23,466 nt of DNA from Basidiobolus meristosporus CBS 931.73 (lineage: Eukaryota; Basidiobolomycota; Basidiobolomycetes; Basidiobolales; Basidiobolaceae). The notes under the pieces are model-generated. The model was not told the origin of the DNA. It was given only the letters and a program-made list of their open reading frames with translations, and did not search any database. This document shows positions 1 to 9,610 of the stretch, piece by piece; the stretch's first letter is position 1, and each line of letters begins with the position of its first letter. The stretch is taken from NCBI GenBank assembly GCA_002104905.1, contig MCFE01000965.1, positions 1 to 23,466 of the forward strand. The letters run 5' to 3'. Position numbers and translations under genes: made by a program.

Positions 1-1523
1 CAAATGTAATCCCCTTATACAAAGGGAAGGGGAAACACTCTCTCCCAGGTTCTTACTGGCCAGTTTCACTCCTACCAACCTGCCAGAAAATCTTTGATCT
101 TATAATAGCAAGATCCTTGCAATCTCAACTATATCCATTCCATCCTTCTCAGTTTGGCTTCTTGCCCAAGCTCTCCTTGAATATGGCTGTAGTTCTAAGC
201 CATGATCATTCACTTCAATTCTCATTGCAACCATTCTGTTTGACATTACTAAAGCCTTTGACTCTGTTGACAGAGCCCTGCTTTGGAGAAAGCTATTAGC
301 AGTTACCACACTGCCAATGACCCTTCCTGTACGTTTTCTATTTTGTGAGAACTCAGCCAAAATTTTGCATCCAAGTTGCACATCAGAGACTTATCAGGTT
401 CCAAATGGTGTAGTCTTAGGATCTGTACTAGGTCCCTTACTATTTGTGATATTTCTGCATGACTTTCCTTTATTTCCAAAAGGCCCCTCACCAAACTCTC
501 CCTATCCACTACTAACCTTCTATGCAGATGATGTCAAGATTGCAACTCCTACTCCCATAACAGACACTGCCATCATTGAGAAGTACTTGGCCGCCAACAA
601 CCTCTTACTCTCAATTTCCAAGACAGTCCCAATTGGGTGCACTACAACTATACAGAACACTAGCATTCTGCCACAGCAAACAGCAATATATCTGGGTCTG
701 CCATTTTGTCAACATGGGATTGACTCAAAGCTCCACCTGAATTATAGGATCTGTCTTGCCCAACAGGCTCTTAAAAAGCCTCTGGTAGTAGTCACTCCAG
801 AAACTCCAATTCAAAAGATCCCTATGCTTCTGAAGCAGTATGTACTACCAGTACTTGAATTTGGTCTCCACATTATACGCCTAACCTCCAGAGAACTTCA
901 CCGCCTGGCTAAATTTATCCATCAGTGTATCAGATCCTTGGTACCTTATCTTCCAGTATCTCCCTAAATCCATGCAACTAATGGAGCCTTTGGGTTCTAC
1001 CCATACCAAATCCAAATGGTCTATCTCTGTGCTTCCTTCCTAGTCAAACTTCAGAAATCACATAACCCCTCCATCAAACAATGGCTTAAATCTAACTCCT
1101 CCCTGAAATCTTCTTGCTGGCATACCCTGGTTGGCTCTGCTGTAGTAACAGAGCTTGCTTTAAAACTTCAAAAAGCTGAGAAACCAAGACTACTGGCTCA
1201 GGACCATCTAAGATCTATGTGGCAGAGCTACTTACAAGTCCACACACCTTTCCTACTACACCTAATCCCAGGCTGGGTTCCAGTCTTGGATTATATTGAT
1301 CAGAAACATCTACAATTTGTACTTCCCCCAAAACCCTTGAATTTTATATTTACCCCTGATGAGCTTTACTTTATTGAAACCAACATTAGAGATGAAACAA
1401 AACATAAATTAGATTACTTATTAGAGAGGTTCCAGACCTCTTAATTGGCTTCTTTATTTGTACTTAGATTAGTTCTTGACTCAAATAAAGATTTCACCAA
1501 CTTGGTGACTTTCCTTCCCCTAA
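1..1523 (+). mobile_element. LINE (non-LTR) retrotransposon relic, reverse transcriptase part
   Basis: This is the 3' part of a non-LTR retrotransposon pol gene, cut by the window edge. Reading frame 3 (about 3-205) gives a fingers-type block, including VIPLYKGKGKHSLPGSY and later QFGF. The frame then slips, and about 206-1444 is read in frame 2: FDITKAFDSVD (242 onward), the block NGVVLGSVLGPLLF, and the catalytic box FYADD (YADD codons at 521-532). A single in-frame TAA at 965-967 separates the RT or thumb part from a C-terminal segment ending at a TAA at 1442-1444. The frame slip plus the nonsense codon make it a dead copy. The motif order is typical of LINE reverse transcriptases. I cannot assign a clade, and no RNase H or endonuclease domain is visible here. 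Confidence 0.85.
1445..1523 (+). repeat. LINE 3' end, copy A
   Basis: A 79-bp non-coding tail directly after the LINE stop codon. It contains AAATAAAGATTTCACC and then a near-perfect hairpin, TCACCAACTTGGTGA (1494-1508), and ends in TTCCCCTAA. The same 79-bp unit recurs at 1619-1697. This identifies the segment as the conserved 3' end of the element, probably the site its reverse transcriptase recognises. Confidence 0.6.
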
Positions 1524-1618
1524 CCCTGGACTCCAGTGTACTCTGGGATACTGCCTTAACTTTAGCTTAGATTTATTGTATCAACTTAGTGTTTGCTTTG
1601 GGAATTTTCTATTCCCAG

Positions 1619-1697
1619 CTGGCTTTTTTATTTGTAGTTAGACTTGTCTGAAATCAAATAAAGATTTCACCTACCTTGGTGACTTTCCCTCCCCTAA
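1619..1697 (+). repeat. LINE 3' end, copy B (5'-truncated insertion or tail duplication)
   Basis: A second copy of the 79-bp tail, the same length and about 174 bp downstream of copy A. Shared parts are GGCTT.TTTATTTGTA, CAAATAAAGATTTCACC and CTTGGTGACTTTCC.TCCCCTAA. The stem TCACC/GGTGA (1667-1671 and 1678-1682) is kept while the loop differs. The most likely origin is a severely 5'-truncated LINE insertion, or a duplication of the tail. The 1524-1618 segment between the copies shows no coding signal. Confidence 0.55.
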
Positions 1698-2661
1698 ATG
1701 TAGATCAAAAGCGTATACTGTGAGGCTTTGATTAGACGTATACTTCAATCCAGCAATGACCAGCAGCCCGTTATCGTCATGAGTCTTCACCCAGTACCAA
1801 CTATACCCCATTTGTGCCAATCGCGTTTGTTTAATTTGAAGCTCTGTCAATCAGCCACCACCCGAAGGATTACTCAATAGAGGGGAAAACCCATGTTCGG
1901 GTACATTTCTTCACCCATTCATAATTTAAGTGATTCGGACCCAGACCAACCCGGCCAGCAATAAAGTAACCTTGATGCATGATCGAATATTCACATAAGA
2001 GTTGTTTGCCGGAATGAGTCTATGAATCTTCACTACAATTAGTCCAAGTAGAATGATTCTCAACATTCATGTCCTATTCTTGCTTTGTCACAGATGAGAT
2101 ACATATGTCAATTTGGCCATCCCAAGGCTACTTCTCGAGCGGGATTGGGTTAGATAAAATATTACTCAGGGTATATCCGCTTGTCTCTTTCGATAGTTGG
2201 AGAAATACATAATATCACACAATCCGAGGTCTATTAGGGTTAGAATTGGCCCTAAGCTACCCAACCAAGTCATCTTTCCCAGCACACTACTCGGGACCAT
2301 TTCTCAGGATCAGGCAAGCCGCTACAAGATTTAACTTTTGTCCATTGAGCAAATTAATCTTATTATTATCGATGAATGCTCTAAGGAAATGCCCAATACA
2401 TAAAAGGCAATCATGTTTGATATCTCTCACAATCCTGATGAACAAATAGTTAGCAAGGAAGGCTTATCTCGCCTATATACGGAAATGAGCTACTTATTCA
2501 AGTATAATTATTGAATTTTGTTTGCAATACCCCAATGCATCTCTTGTCTAAATTGGCTATATTCATATCTGTCAATATTCTCAAACCTGTCGTTTGGCTG
2601 AGAACAAATAAAAGCCGCCTGATCCTCCATGTTGAATCCTCAGAAATTCACTATCACAACT
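1698..2661 (+). promoter_or_regulatory. Upstream region of the peptide transporter, with GATA motifs
   Basis: No gene is seen between the LINE tail and the transporter. Four HGATAR motifs, the binding site of the nitrogen regulator AreA, lie in 320 bp: AGATAA at 2152-2157, CGATAG at 2191-2196, and two on the minus strand (TTATCG 2366-2371, TTATCT 2464-2469). An A/T-rich CTATATAC element at about 2473 and an ATAAAAG at about 2606 are possible TATA elements. GATA motifs are short and common, so nitrogen control is an inference supported by the gene's function, not shown. Confidence 0.35.
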
Positions 2662-4248
2662 ATGAGCGAAGAAAAACCCTTCGAAAAGTCTACCCAAGTG
2701 GAGCACATCGATACTGCACAAGAAGATCCTCCCAACTCCGATGACATTAAGCTACGCGTTGCTGGAAAGGTCCCACGCGCGGCCTGGTTCATCATCATCA
2801 CCGAGTTGTGTGAGCGCTTTGCCTTCTACGGTGCCTCCCTTCTGTTTCAACCCTACATGCTCAAGGTTCTTGGCTTCAACAAGAGCACTGCCACTGCCGT
2901 GAACAGAGGCTTCCAGTTTCTTGCCTATTGCACCACTATTCTTGGTGCCGTCGTTGCTGACCGCTACATCGGAAAGTTCAAGACCATCGTCATATTCTCT
3001 CTATTCTACATGGTGGGTTTGGTTTTCCTGGCAGTCAGCTCCCTGCCAACTTCTCTGGATGGAAGCTTCGGTGTGATCGGCTTTGTGATTGCCCTATATG
3101 TCTTCATCTCCTTCGGCACCGGCGGCATCAAGTCCAATGTTTCCTCCTTTGCCGCTGAACAGATCAAGGAAGGAATCTTCCCAACAAAAACCCCCGGCGT
3201 CTACACCGACTCACAACTCACCGTTGAGCGCATCTTCCGCTTCTTCTACTGGGCCATCAACTGTGGTGCCTTGTTAGGCCAGTTCATATGTCCCATCGTT
3301 GCCAACGACTACGGATCCTATCCCCTGGCCTACTCACTGCCAGCGATCATGTTCGTGATTGGCCTCGTGATCTTTGTGTCCGCCAAAAAGCTGTACTATG
3401 TTAAACCTCCATCCGGCACTGTCCTCTCCAAGACCTACTCCTGCATCAAGTATGCTTTGTCCCATCGCAAGGCCCCATTGAACAATGCCAAGACCAATGG
3501 GCCCATTGAGCACTGGTTGGACTATGCTAAGGTGGATGGCTTTGAGTGGAACGATCAGTTCATCGAGGATCTCAAGAAAACCCTGCGTGCATGCTTGGTG
3601 TTCCTGTTCTATCCCTTCTACTGGGCTCTGTACTACAACATGTCCGACAACTTCATCAACATGGGACTGACAATGCAAAGACCATCGTTCATCAGTGGGC
3701 CCGAGCAGCTGAACCTGGTCAATAGCCTTGTCCTGGTAGTTGCCATCCCCATCTTTGACACGGTTGTCTTCCCATTGCTGAGAAGAATGGGCTGCCGTCT
3801 TGGTCCGATCACACGCATCACTATCGGGTTCACAATCGCCACACTTGCCTTTGTCTATGTCACCGTTCTCCAAGCACAGGTCTACAAGACCGGCCCCTAT
3901 TACAACTTCACTGATTTGAGCGGTCTGCCCGAGGGTGAGCAACCAGTGAACGACATCTCCATCTGGTGGCAGGTGATCCCGTTCATTGGAATCTCCATCT
4001 CTGAGATCTTCGCCTCAGTCACCGGTCTGGAATTTGCCTTTCGACAAGCCGCCCCCGAGCTCAAGTCAGTGGCGACCTCTCTTTTCCTGTTCACCAACTG
4101 TGGTGGTAGTCTGATTGGCCTGATCCTTGCAGTCTGGAGCAACGACCCCAACTTTGTGTATGTGTTCGGCATCCAAACCGGACTGATGGGAGTCATGACC
4201 GTCATCTTCTATTGGATCTTCCGGAAATTTGATAGCATTGAGTGTTGA
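2662..4248 (+). CDS. PTR2: Proton-coupled oligopeptide transporter (POT/PTR2 family)
   Basis: An intron-free ORF of 528 aa from the ATG at 2662. An in-frame ATG at 2629 would add 11 residues. I prefer 2662 because it has A at -3 and gives the acidic N-terminus MSEEKPFEKS. The family moves di- and tripeptides into the cell with protons across the plasma membrane. Visible signatures are the ExxER motif in TELCERFAFYG (residues 47-57, start of TM1), the block GFQFLAYCTTILGAVVADRY (83-102), GTGGIKSNVSSFAAEQ (152-167) and FYWAINCGALLG (195-206). A long middle hydrophilic stretch (about 250-310) and a C-terminal helical bundle follow. The length is slightly below the usual 560-610 aa of fungal homologues, mainly because of a short N-terminus. 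GATA motifs upstream fit nitrogen regulation. It appears intact. Confidence 0.95.
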   Translation: MSEEKPFEKSTQVEHIDTAQEDPPNSDDIKLRVAGKVPRAAWFIIITELCERFAFYGASLLFQPYMLKVLGFNKSTATAVNRGFQFLAYCTTILGAVVADRYIGKFKTIVIFSLFYMVGLVFLAVSSLPTSLDGSFGVIGFVIALYVFISFGTGGIKSNVSSFAAEQIKEGIFPTKTPGVYTDSQLTVERIFRFFYWAINCGALLGQFICPIVANDYGSYPLAYSLPAIMFVIGLVIFVSAKKLYYVKPPSGTVLSKTYSCIKYALSHRKAPLNNAKTNGPIEHWLDYAKVDGFEWNDQFIEDLKKTLRACLVFLFYPFYWALYYNMSDNFINMGLTMQRPSFISGPEQLNLVNSLVLVVAIPIFDTVVFPLLRRMGCRLGPITRITIGFTIATLAFVYVTVLQAQVYKTGPYYNFTDLSGLPEGEQPVNDISIWWQVIPFIGISISEIFASVTGLEFAFRQAAPELKSVATSLFLFTNCGGSLIGLILAVWSNDPNFVYVFGIQTGLMGVMTVIFYWIFRKFDSIEC

Positions 4249-4305
4249 TAGGAAACACCAGTTAGTGCTCACTTGATTGTAACATTAGTATACATAGGAT
4301 GTAAA

Positions 4306-4311
4306 AATAAA
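4306..4311 (+). terminator. Polyadenylation signal AATAAA of the peptide transporter
   Basis: A canonical AATAAA hexamer 58 bp after the transporter stop codon, in an A/T-rich stretch. It is the most likely 3'-end signal. This rests on position and motif only. Confidence 0.45.
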
Positions 4312-5476
4312 TGTGAATGCATATAATTTGTATACCAATAACCGTGATATATTGAACTAACTTGTATTCTGAGATCTTTGGAGCAAATAACGTGCCAGGG
4401 TTTAGATCAATTGGACATAAACCAAGTATCCCATTACAGTTGATATACCCTTGAGAAGAGGAAGCCACCCCAATTGATTGAGGTTGGACCACCAATCCAG
4501 GCTAAGTGTCACTGAATTAACCTTTTCCATAAGCGATGAAAACCAAATATGCAGTCTGGGTGGAGGTGCCGGAATGACCATAAGCCTCCTGTGCTTCCAC
4601 TCATGTATTGGCAGAGTATGTATCACTTGGAAGGTCATAGGAAGTAGGTGAGGTTTCAATCTCAATAAAGGCAGTATACTGTGTAAATGTAGGTATGCTT
4701 CATTTTTTATCAGAATAGATAATCCAGCAGAATGAAGAAGTAGCTGTACGGACCACATTATTTTGAGCTAGAATGCTTCCAACTGCTCAAGCATACTTAT
4801 TTCTATATTATAGACTTGTTCCGCTGGTCTTTAGTCAGATATGGACAAATTCAAATTAGGACTTTTTGTTCTCCCGTGACTTTCCCTCCCCATCCTAACT
4901 GACTTTAATCCTTTTAGTCATTACCATCTCCTATAGTGTATCAATATTTACCAGTCTACGGGACTTGCAATAAAACAAAGTAGAGCAAACTACAATCACA
5001 GCAATGTGAAATATCAGGCGGAGTCAAACCACATCCAATTAATTTTTGTATTTTCACATCAGAACCCAATACTTGAGGTATATTTCAGAGCTATCCCTAA
5101 ATGTGTTTAAAAAATCGTATTCAAGGTGCTTAAGGTCAAAGTTGTTTATTCCCTCCCAGGCAGTAGCAAAAATTAAGAGGTACTTTTCATTAGCCGTTGC
5201 AATACCTCATAAAGAGCTTTGGAATATCTTGGTAATCTATCTGCAACCTTCTTAATGAGCTCTTTCTGACCCTTTAACTTGAGATGTATAAGTTATACAA
5301 CTATCATATGTGCTATTACTGAATCTGTGCTCATTAATCAGCAGCTGATATTCTATTGGTGCTGCTGTAAGATTGATTGACAAAGTATTATAAGAGTAAG
5401 CACCAAAATAGTCATTGAACTATAGAACAAACTGACAGAATGACCTTGAATAGTTGCTTAGCTGTGTTGCCATTGC
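4312..5476. other. Intergenic, AT-rich, no convincing gene
   Basis: No supported gene. A minus-strand ORF of 118 codons (4402-4758) has no recognisable domain. At 4876-4891 the string GTGACTTTCCCTCCCC is identical to the end of LINE tail copy B (1679-1694), suggesting another scrap of the same element. Minus-strand reading around 5040-5270 gives short broken peptide-like stretches interrupted by stops, probably old transposon debris that I cannot assign. Confidence 0.4.
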
Positions 5477-5482
5477 TTTATT
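5477..5482 (-). terminator. Polyadenylation signal of the glycosyltransferase
   Basis: TTTATT on the plus strand reads AATAAA on the minus strand, 84 bp past the stop codon of the GT34 gene. Supported by motif and distance only. Confidence 0.4.
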
Positions 5483-5565
5483 TTATATGAGTGGATCAAA
5501 TCAAAGGATGATGTTTCTTTGCAAGAAAATAAAGTAGGCATGAGGGAGAAGGGGTGGCTTAATCT

Positions 5566-6456
5566 TTACCATAACGATGGCATCTTAAAGTACCGAAGCT
5601 GTTGCCAATCCTTGAACGTCTCCACATCCCAGTTGAAAGCAGCCCAATGGACCATAAAATCCCCAGGTCGGTACATCTCGTAGAGTTTTTTCATCATCCA
5701 GTACGAGTTGAAACTACACTGTGGTAAATACTTGACTTTCTCATTCTCCTTCAACTCCGTGTGCACACGCAAAATTGTAATCATCCAGTCCTGCTCGTGA
5801 TTATTAGGGCCCAATTCCGACCAGACCAGGTCCATAAAGTGACGAGACCAGTCATCGTTCTTGATCAAAAACACCCCAGCGTTGAGGCAAAACCAGTCCT
5901 TGGTGATGATAAGAGGATAGCGGTTATCGATAAACTGCTCCAGTCGAATATCCATATTGGCAATCAGGGCATCAGTGTCCATCCAAAAGATCCAATCGTG
6001 TTCATCCTTGGCGAGTTCGTCCTTGATCATCTTAATCTTGGCCCAGGCAGGAACAGCACCGACGGCTTTGACTTCATCAAAGTAATGAGTGACATTGGTA
6101 TCCCTAAGGTCGTATCGGCCTAGATGATGAGCGATGTATTCTCGGCGGTTGTGGTAGGAGATGTCACCGAGCTGCCTACATTTCGAGTTTGGATCCGGGT
6201 TTGTACACACTTGACCCGAGAGGATGATAATTCGAGGGTCTTGGTATTCAGGGTTATTCTTACTGTGGTTGTCATTTGCCACTGTTGTTGAGGACTCAGA
6301 GATGGGTCGTCCTCTTTGGTAAATTGGATCCACGTAAGGTATACAGGTCCTTGGGAAGTGGACAAATATATAAGGACCCAGGAGAAGGCCAACGGTGGCA
6401 AGACAGGCGAGGAGCAAGATTATTCGCTTAGTCTTGAACCGAAGTATAGGGCCCAT
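5566..6456 (-). CDS. GT34 family alpha-glycosyltransferase (GMA12/MNN10/MNN11-like), Golgi type II membrane protein
   Basis: 296 aa, no intron. The N-terminus is short and basic, followed by one hydrophobic segment (about residues 11-34), a signal anchor typical of Golgi type II transferases. A variable stem (about 35-75) precedes the catalytic domain. The domain carries the metal- and sugar-nucleotide-binding DxD motif in WIFWMDTDALI (DTD at 160-162), then LNAGVFLIKN (191-200), an HEQD element (220-223) and FMVHWAAF (267-274) near the C-terminus. These are family 34 hallmarks. Members add alpha-galactose or alpha-mannose to N-glycans in the Golgi from UDP-Gal or GDP-Man, and the donor cannot be decided here. 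An NxT sequon is at 121-123. Length and motif set look complete. It is convergent with the peptide transporter upstream and on the same strand as the permease beyond. Confidence 0.9.
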   Translation of the reverse strand: MGPILRFKTKRIILLLACLATVGLLLGPYIFVHFPRTCIPYVDPIYQRGRPISESSTTVANDNHSKNNPEYQDPRIIILSGQVCTNPDPNSKCRQLGDISYHNRREYIAHHLGRYDLRDTNVTHYFDEVKAVGAVPAWAKIKMIKDELAKDEHDWIFWMDTDALIANMDIRLEQFIDNRYPLIITKDWFCLNAGVFLIKNDDWSRHFMDLVWSELGPNNHEQDWMITILRVHTELKENEKVKYLPQCSFNSYWMMKKLYEMYRPGDFMVHWAAFNWDVETFKDWQQLRYFKMPSLW

Positions 6457-7034
6457 TTTTTGTTTACTTGGCAGGCAAGGCGAAGGGAAGCGAGAACATA
6501 TGCATATCTGCCCTCTGCCACATTGATTTCGTATGATGATTGGTTACAGCTTTCCAAACCGATCCCTCCACAACCCCAAGATTGGTCGGCAAATCACCAC
6601 CTCGGACCGCCCCGGACTTTTCTAAATCAGATACGCCTTCTCGCTGTGTTATGTCTGAGCACAATAGGTATATCACATAATCATTCTATCTTGCAGTTCA
6701 GCCCATGAGCAAGGCGGCAATGGTCGTAGGTTCTGACTTTGCGGCACCCTCACGTAGTCCCATCATCATAGAACACCAACAGCGAGGGACTGTGATTACC
6801 CCTTTGCATCACAGCCTTTGTTGCATATTGGTTGTTACCCGCCATTGAAGTTATTCTCTATTACATGATGCGCTGGTATATCCCCTCGTCTCTATCATAC
6901 CACCCTCGGACCCCTCGCTACCACACCCCTGCATCTGCCCATCCGACCACGATAGCAATACCCTTGATTTGGCTGACTGTTCCCAGTACTATCAAGACTT
7001 CAAACATAGACTTGTACATAATATAGAGCATGTA
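6457..7034. other. Glycosyltransferase promoter and spacer to the permease 3' end
   Basis: 590 bp holding the 5' region of the minus-strand glycosyltransferase and the 3' flank of the minus-strand permease. ORFs seen here are short and lack family features. The run at 6890-6960 is rich in CCCCT/CCCT and CAC motifs on the plus strand. No specific operator can be supported. Confidence 0.4.
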
Positions 7035-7040
7035 TTTATT
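7035..7040 (-). terminator. Possible polyadenylation signal of the amino-acid permease
   Basis: TTTATT (AATAAA on the minus strand) only 5 bp past the stop codon, within a TATTTATTTA run. It is close to the stop but the best match in the flank. Confidence 0.3.
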
Positions 7041-7045
7041 TAGTT

Positions 7046-8671
7046 TTAAGCCAGCCAGAACCAGGCTTTCTCCAGCCAGTTTCTGGGTACGCGCTCCTCC
7101 GCCATAGCTTCAAGTTCATCCATCTCCTTTTTGCCGGTGATCGCGTCAACCTGCTCGACAGGAATGTACAGTGGCGTGCGAGAGTAGATCTTGTGGCCGA
7201 TGTATAGAATCAGGAAGACGGGGATCGTAATGTAGGCAGCAATAAAGTCTTTGGCTTTGAAAGGCACGAACGTCTGGAAGCCGCTGGTGATGGTGAGTAG
7301 CGAGACGATCACCAGCGTGAAATAGGTGGCGTAGGGTTGCAGTTTCGTTTTGTAGGGGAGGGTGTGCAGGAGGCCGTTGAACTCCATGGCGCGGCGAAAG
7401 CGCAGATAGGTGATCATGACTACAATCCAGGCTATGAAGCCAGAGATGGTTGAGATGCTGACAAACCAGTTGAAGACGGTGGCCCCTGCGTTGGACACAT
7501 TAAGAAAGGCCAGCAGACCAAAGCACCAAGTGAACAGGACCGCCACATAAGGAACGCCTCGGCGGTTGGTGACTCCGAACCACTTGGGGGCCTGGCCGTT
7601 GAGAGCCATAGAATAGATGATTCTACTGCCCGAGTAGAGGAACGAGTTGCCAGCCGACCATGCAGACGTAAGGATGGCAGCATTGATGATGTGGTTGAGT
7701 ACAGGGATGCCAACTCGCTGAATCCCGATGACAAATGGTGATGCGCTAGCATTGGATGCGCCAAGAAGGTTCTTGTCGTCCGAAGGAACAAGGATGCCGA
7801 TGATCAGTGAGGACAAACCGTAGAACCCGGCCAAACGCCAGACGAAGCGACGGGCGGCCTTGGGGATATTGCGTCGGGGATCGATGGTCTCACCGGCAGC
7901 AATGGCGATGAGTTCAGGCGAGGTGATGAAAGCAAACCCCGCGGTGATAAAGGCATGCCAGTACCCAAGGAAGCGACCGGTACTCCCTTCGGCCATGTAC
8001 GGCTTGAATGCACCGGCGGTTTTCCAGTAATGGAATCCAAGCACAGAGTCCTGGTTGGGACCACCACCGAAGAAGATGACGATGCCTAGGATGATAAGGC
8101 CACAGATGGTGATGAGCTTTATGCTGGCAAACCAGAACTCAGCCTCACCGAAGAAGCTCACAGCGACAATATTGAGAAGGAGCATGATGACTAGGACAAT
8201 GCTGATCCAAACGGCAATATTGACCGGCAAGTTCCAGTAATCGATGATGAGGCCGGCTGCAGTGGCCTCAGCTCCAATGAGCATGGCGTATGCGTACCAA
8301 TAGTTCCAACCAATGGCGAAGGCGAGACTAGGATCGGCGAATCGGCCGACGAAGTAGGGGACAGTGATCCCGTGCATGGGGAGGTACACGACCATCTCAG
8401 CGAGGTTGTTCATAACGTTCCACACGATCAGCATCATGGACAGGTAAGCCATGAAGAGCGGCGCTGGACCAGTGTCGGCAAGGATGCCACCGGAACCGAC
8501 GAAGAGACCCGTGCCGATAGCACCTCCAAGGGCGAGAAACTGGATGTGTCGACTCTGGAGACCACGCGCAAGCTGGTCATGTTTTTCTGCCAAATTATAT
8601 TCTGGGTTTTCAACAGTGTGGTTTGATTTGAAGTTACTCTCGTGCGAGGCAACATTGATTTCCTTCTCCAT
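7046..8671 (-). CDS. Amino-acid permease, YAT (fungal amino-acid transporter) family, APC superfamily
   Basis: 541 aa from the ATG at 8671 (MEKEINVASH). An upstream in-frame extension to 8839 is rejected: it is Ser/Pro-rich, lies in the 5' leader and precedes the conserved start. After a hydrophilic N-tail (1-40) comes the TM1 signature RHIQFLALGGAIGTGLFVGS (41-60), where the substrate backbone binds in this fold. It is followed by NNLAEMVVYLPMHG (88-101), the GWNYWYAYAM segment (121-130), FITSPELIAIAAGET (248-262) and about 12 predicted membrane helices. The C-tail is charged and ends NWLEKAWFWLA. The family imports amino acids with protons across the plasma membrane. The exact substrate cannot be read from sequence. 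Length matches the family (about 520-600 aa) and no lesion is seen. GATA motifs in the leader fit nitrogen control. Confidence 0.93.
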   Translation of the reverse strand: MEKEINVASHESNFKSNHTVENPEYNLAEKHDQLARGLQSRHIQFLALGGAIGTGLFVGSGGILADTGPAPLFMAYLSMMLIVWNVMNNLAEMVVYLPMHGITVPYFVGRFADPSLAFAIGWNYWYAYAMLIGAEATAAGLIIDYWNLPVNIAVWISIVLVIMLLLNIVAVSFFGEAEFWFASIKLITICGLIILGIVIFFGGGPNQDSVLGFHYWKTAGAFKPYMAEGSTGRFLGYWHAFITAGFAFITSPELIAIAAGETIDPRRNIPKAARRFVWRLAGFYGLSSLIIGILVPSDDKNLLGASNASASPFVIGIQRVGIPVLNHIINAAILTSAWSAGNSFLYSGSRIIYSMALNGQAPKWFGVTNRRGVPYVAVLFTWCFGLLAFLNVSNAGATVFNWFVSISTISGFIAWIVVMITYLRFRRAMEFNGLLHTLPYKTKLQPYATYFTLVIVSLLTITSGFQTFVPFKAKDFIAAYITIPVFLILYIGHKIYSRTPLYIPVEQVDAITGKKEMDELEAMAEERVPRNWLEKAWFWLA

Positions 8672-8880
8672 TGTGTGGATGATTAGTTGCGTAGGTTCTA
8701 TGTAAATGCAATAAGTTGGGGGGGGGGAGGTCTGACTCGGATGATACGGGAAGGAAGATAGGACGAGAAAGATGCGAGACTGAGGCAGGAAACCGGAGGA
8801 AGAGAGGACAGCGAGGAGAGGAGTAGGTGAGGTGGCCAAGAGATAAAGAGTCTGAGATCAGGGTGGCCAGATTTTTATAC
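8672..8880 (-). promoter_or_regulatory. Promoter/leader of the amino-acid permease
   Basis: On the minus strand a TATAAAAA box (plus-strand 8872-8879) lies about 200 bp before the ATG, followed by a long pyrimidine-rich (CT) leader typical of highly expressed fungal genes. Two plus-strand HGATAR motifs, AGATAG (8756-8761) and AGATAA (8841-8846), are candidate AreA sites. A run of ten G (8718-8727, so C10 in the transcript) sits about 50 bp before the start codon. Confidence 0.5.
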
Positions 8881-9379
8881 GTGGACGGGCATGCCGGTGA
8901 TGGTCACGTCATCCGCAACCCAGGACCCAGTCCGTTGACAAGCCTGGGATGATTTAGGTACGTTACCTCAAATTGGACTGCTTTCACGCTAGTTGCCGCC
9001 TCTGAGCCGTGACAGGTCACCGTGAATTGTTGCAAGGTGTTGACGATACACCTTTAATTCAGCCCGACGCTTCATGAACACCAATGTGTGCATCGAATGT
9101 GGATAATTAACCTACCACAAGTGCAATCATAATTTCAATTTCGGGTGTGGGGATGGTTTGTGTGCCAGCTCGCACAATCCAATCATGGTTTGGAAATATG
9201 GTTGTCCTACCTTCCGCTTTTACTGATCGGGATAAAGTGAGTTCCAAGTTGAGGTTCAATTCCACGTATTTGCTGAGGTGAACTTTCATGCATTTCTTCT
9301 ACAAACCATCAATTCCGCTGTATTGGTGCTGGAGACATTGATCTTTTGAGCACTTTCCCCATGGTGATCAGTCGTCATC
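8881..9379. other. Intergenic, no gene seen
   Basis: Upstream flank of the permease. No ORF with protein-like features on either strand. Any distal regulatory sites cannot be identified by eye. Confidence 0.4.
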
Positions 9380-9610
9380 ATGATGGACAATATAGCAGCC
9401 GCTCTGGATGGTTGTTTCTGTGATGGTCAATGTGGACTACCATATCCAGACGAGCCATGTCGTATGTTGAGTTGCAGAATCGACACATGCAATACGTGGT
9501 ACTCAACCACAACCTGCTTATCACCCAATTGCCGCCCTAAGTGGTCAATCATTATATTATTCTCATTACAGGCAAGCGATGCGGTGATTCGATATCCAAC
9601 GGCAAAGTGA
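9380..9610 (+). CDS. Doubtful small cysteine-rich ORF
   Basis: 76 codons from the ATG at 9380. The first 55 residues contain eight cysteines in short spacings, including GCFCDGQCG, PCR, SCRIDTC and TCLSPNC. The last 23 residues are unlike this and hydrophobic. There is no signal peptide and no family I recognise. It could be a small cysteine-rich protein, one exon of a larger gene, a decayed fragment or chance. A hexamer-like CTACCT simple repeat follows at about 9657-9676. Reported mainly because cysteine density is far above expectation for random DNA. Confidence 0.15.
   Translation: MMDNIAAALDGCFCDGQCGLPYPDEPCRMLSCRIDTCNTWYSTTTCLSPNCRPKWSIIILFSLQASDAVIRYPTAK

Noticed and set aside
3334-3942. 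202-codon ORF on the minus strand within the peptide transporter
   Set aside because: Antisense shadow of a strongly coding gene; composition mirrors the transporter codons and no family features are present.
4402-4758. 118-codon minus-strand ORF after the peptide transporter
   Set aside because: No domain, signal peptide or promoter features; lies in AT-rich debris. Kept only as a note in the intergenic entry.
5761-6123. 120-codon plus-strand ORF inside the glycosyltransferase
   Set aside because: Antisense shadow of the GT34 coding sequence, including the complement of the DxD region.
8672-8839. N-terminal extension of the amino-acid permease to 8839
   Set aside because: The extra 56 residues are Ser/Pro-rich, come from the CT-rich leader just downstream of a TATA box, and precede the natural family start at 8671.
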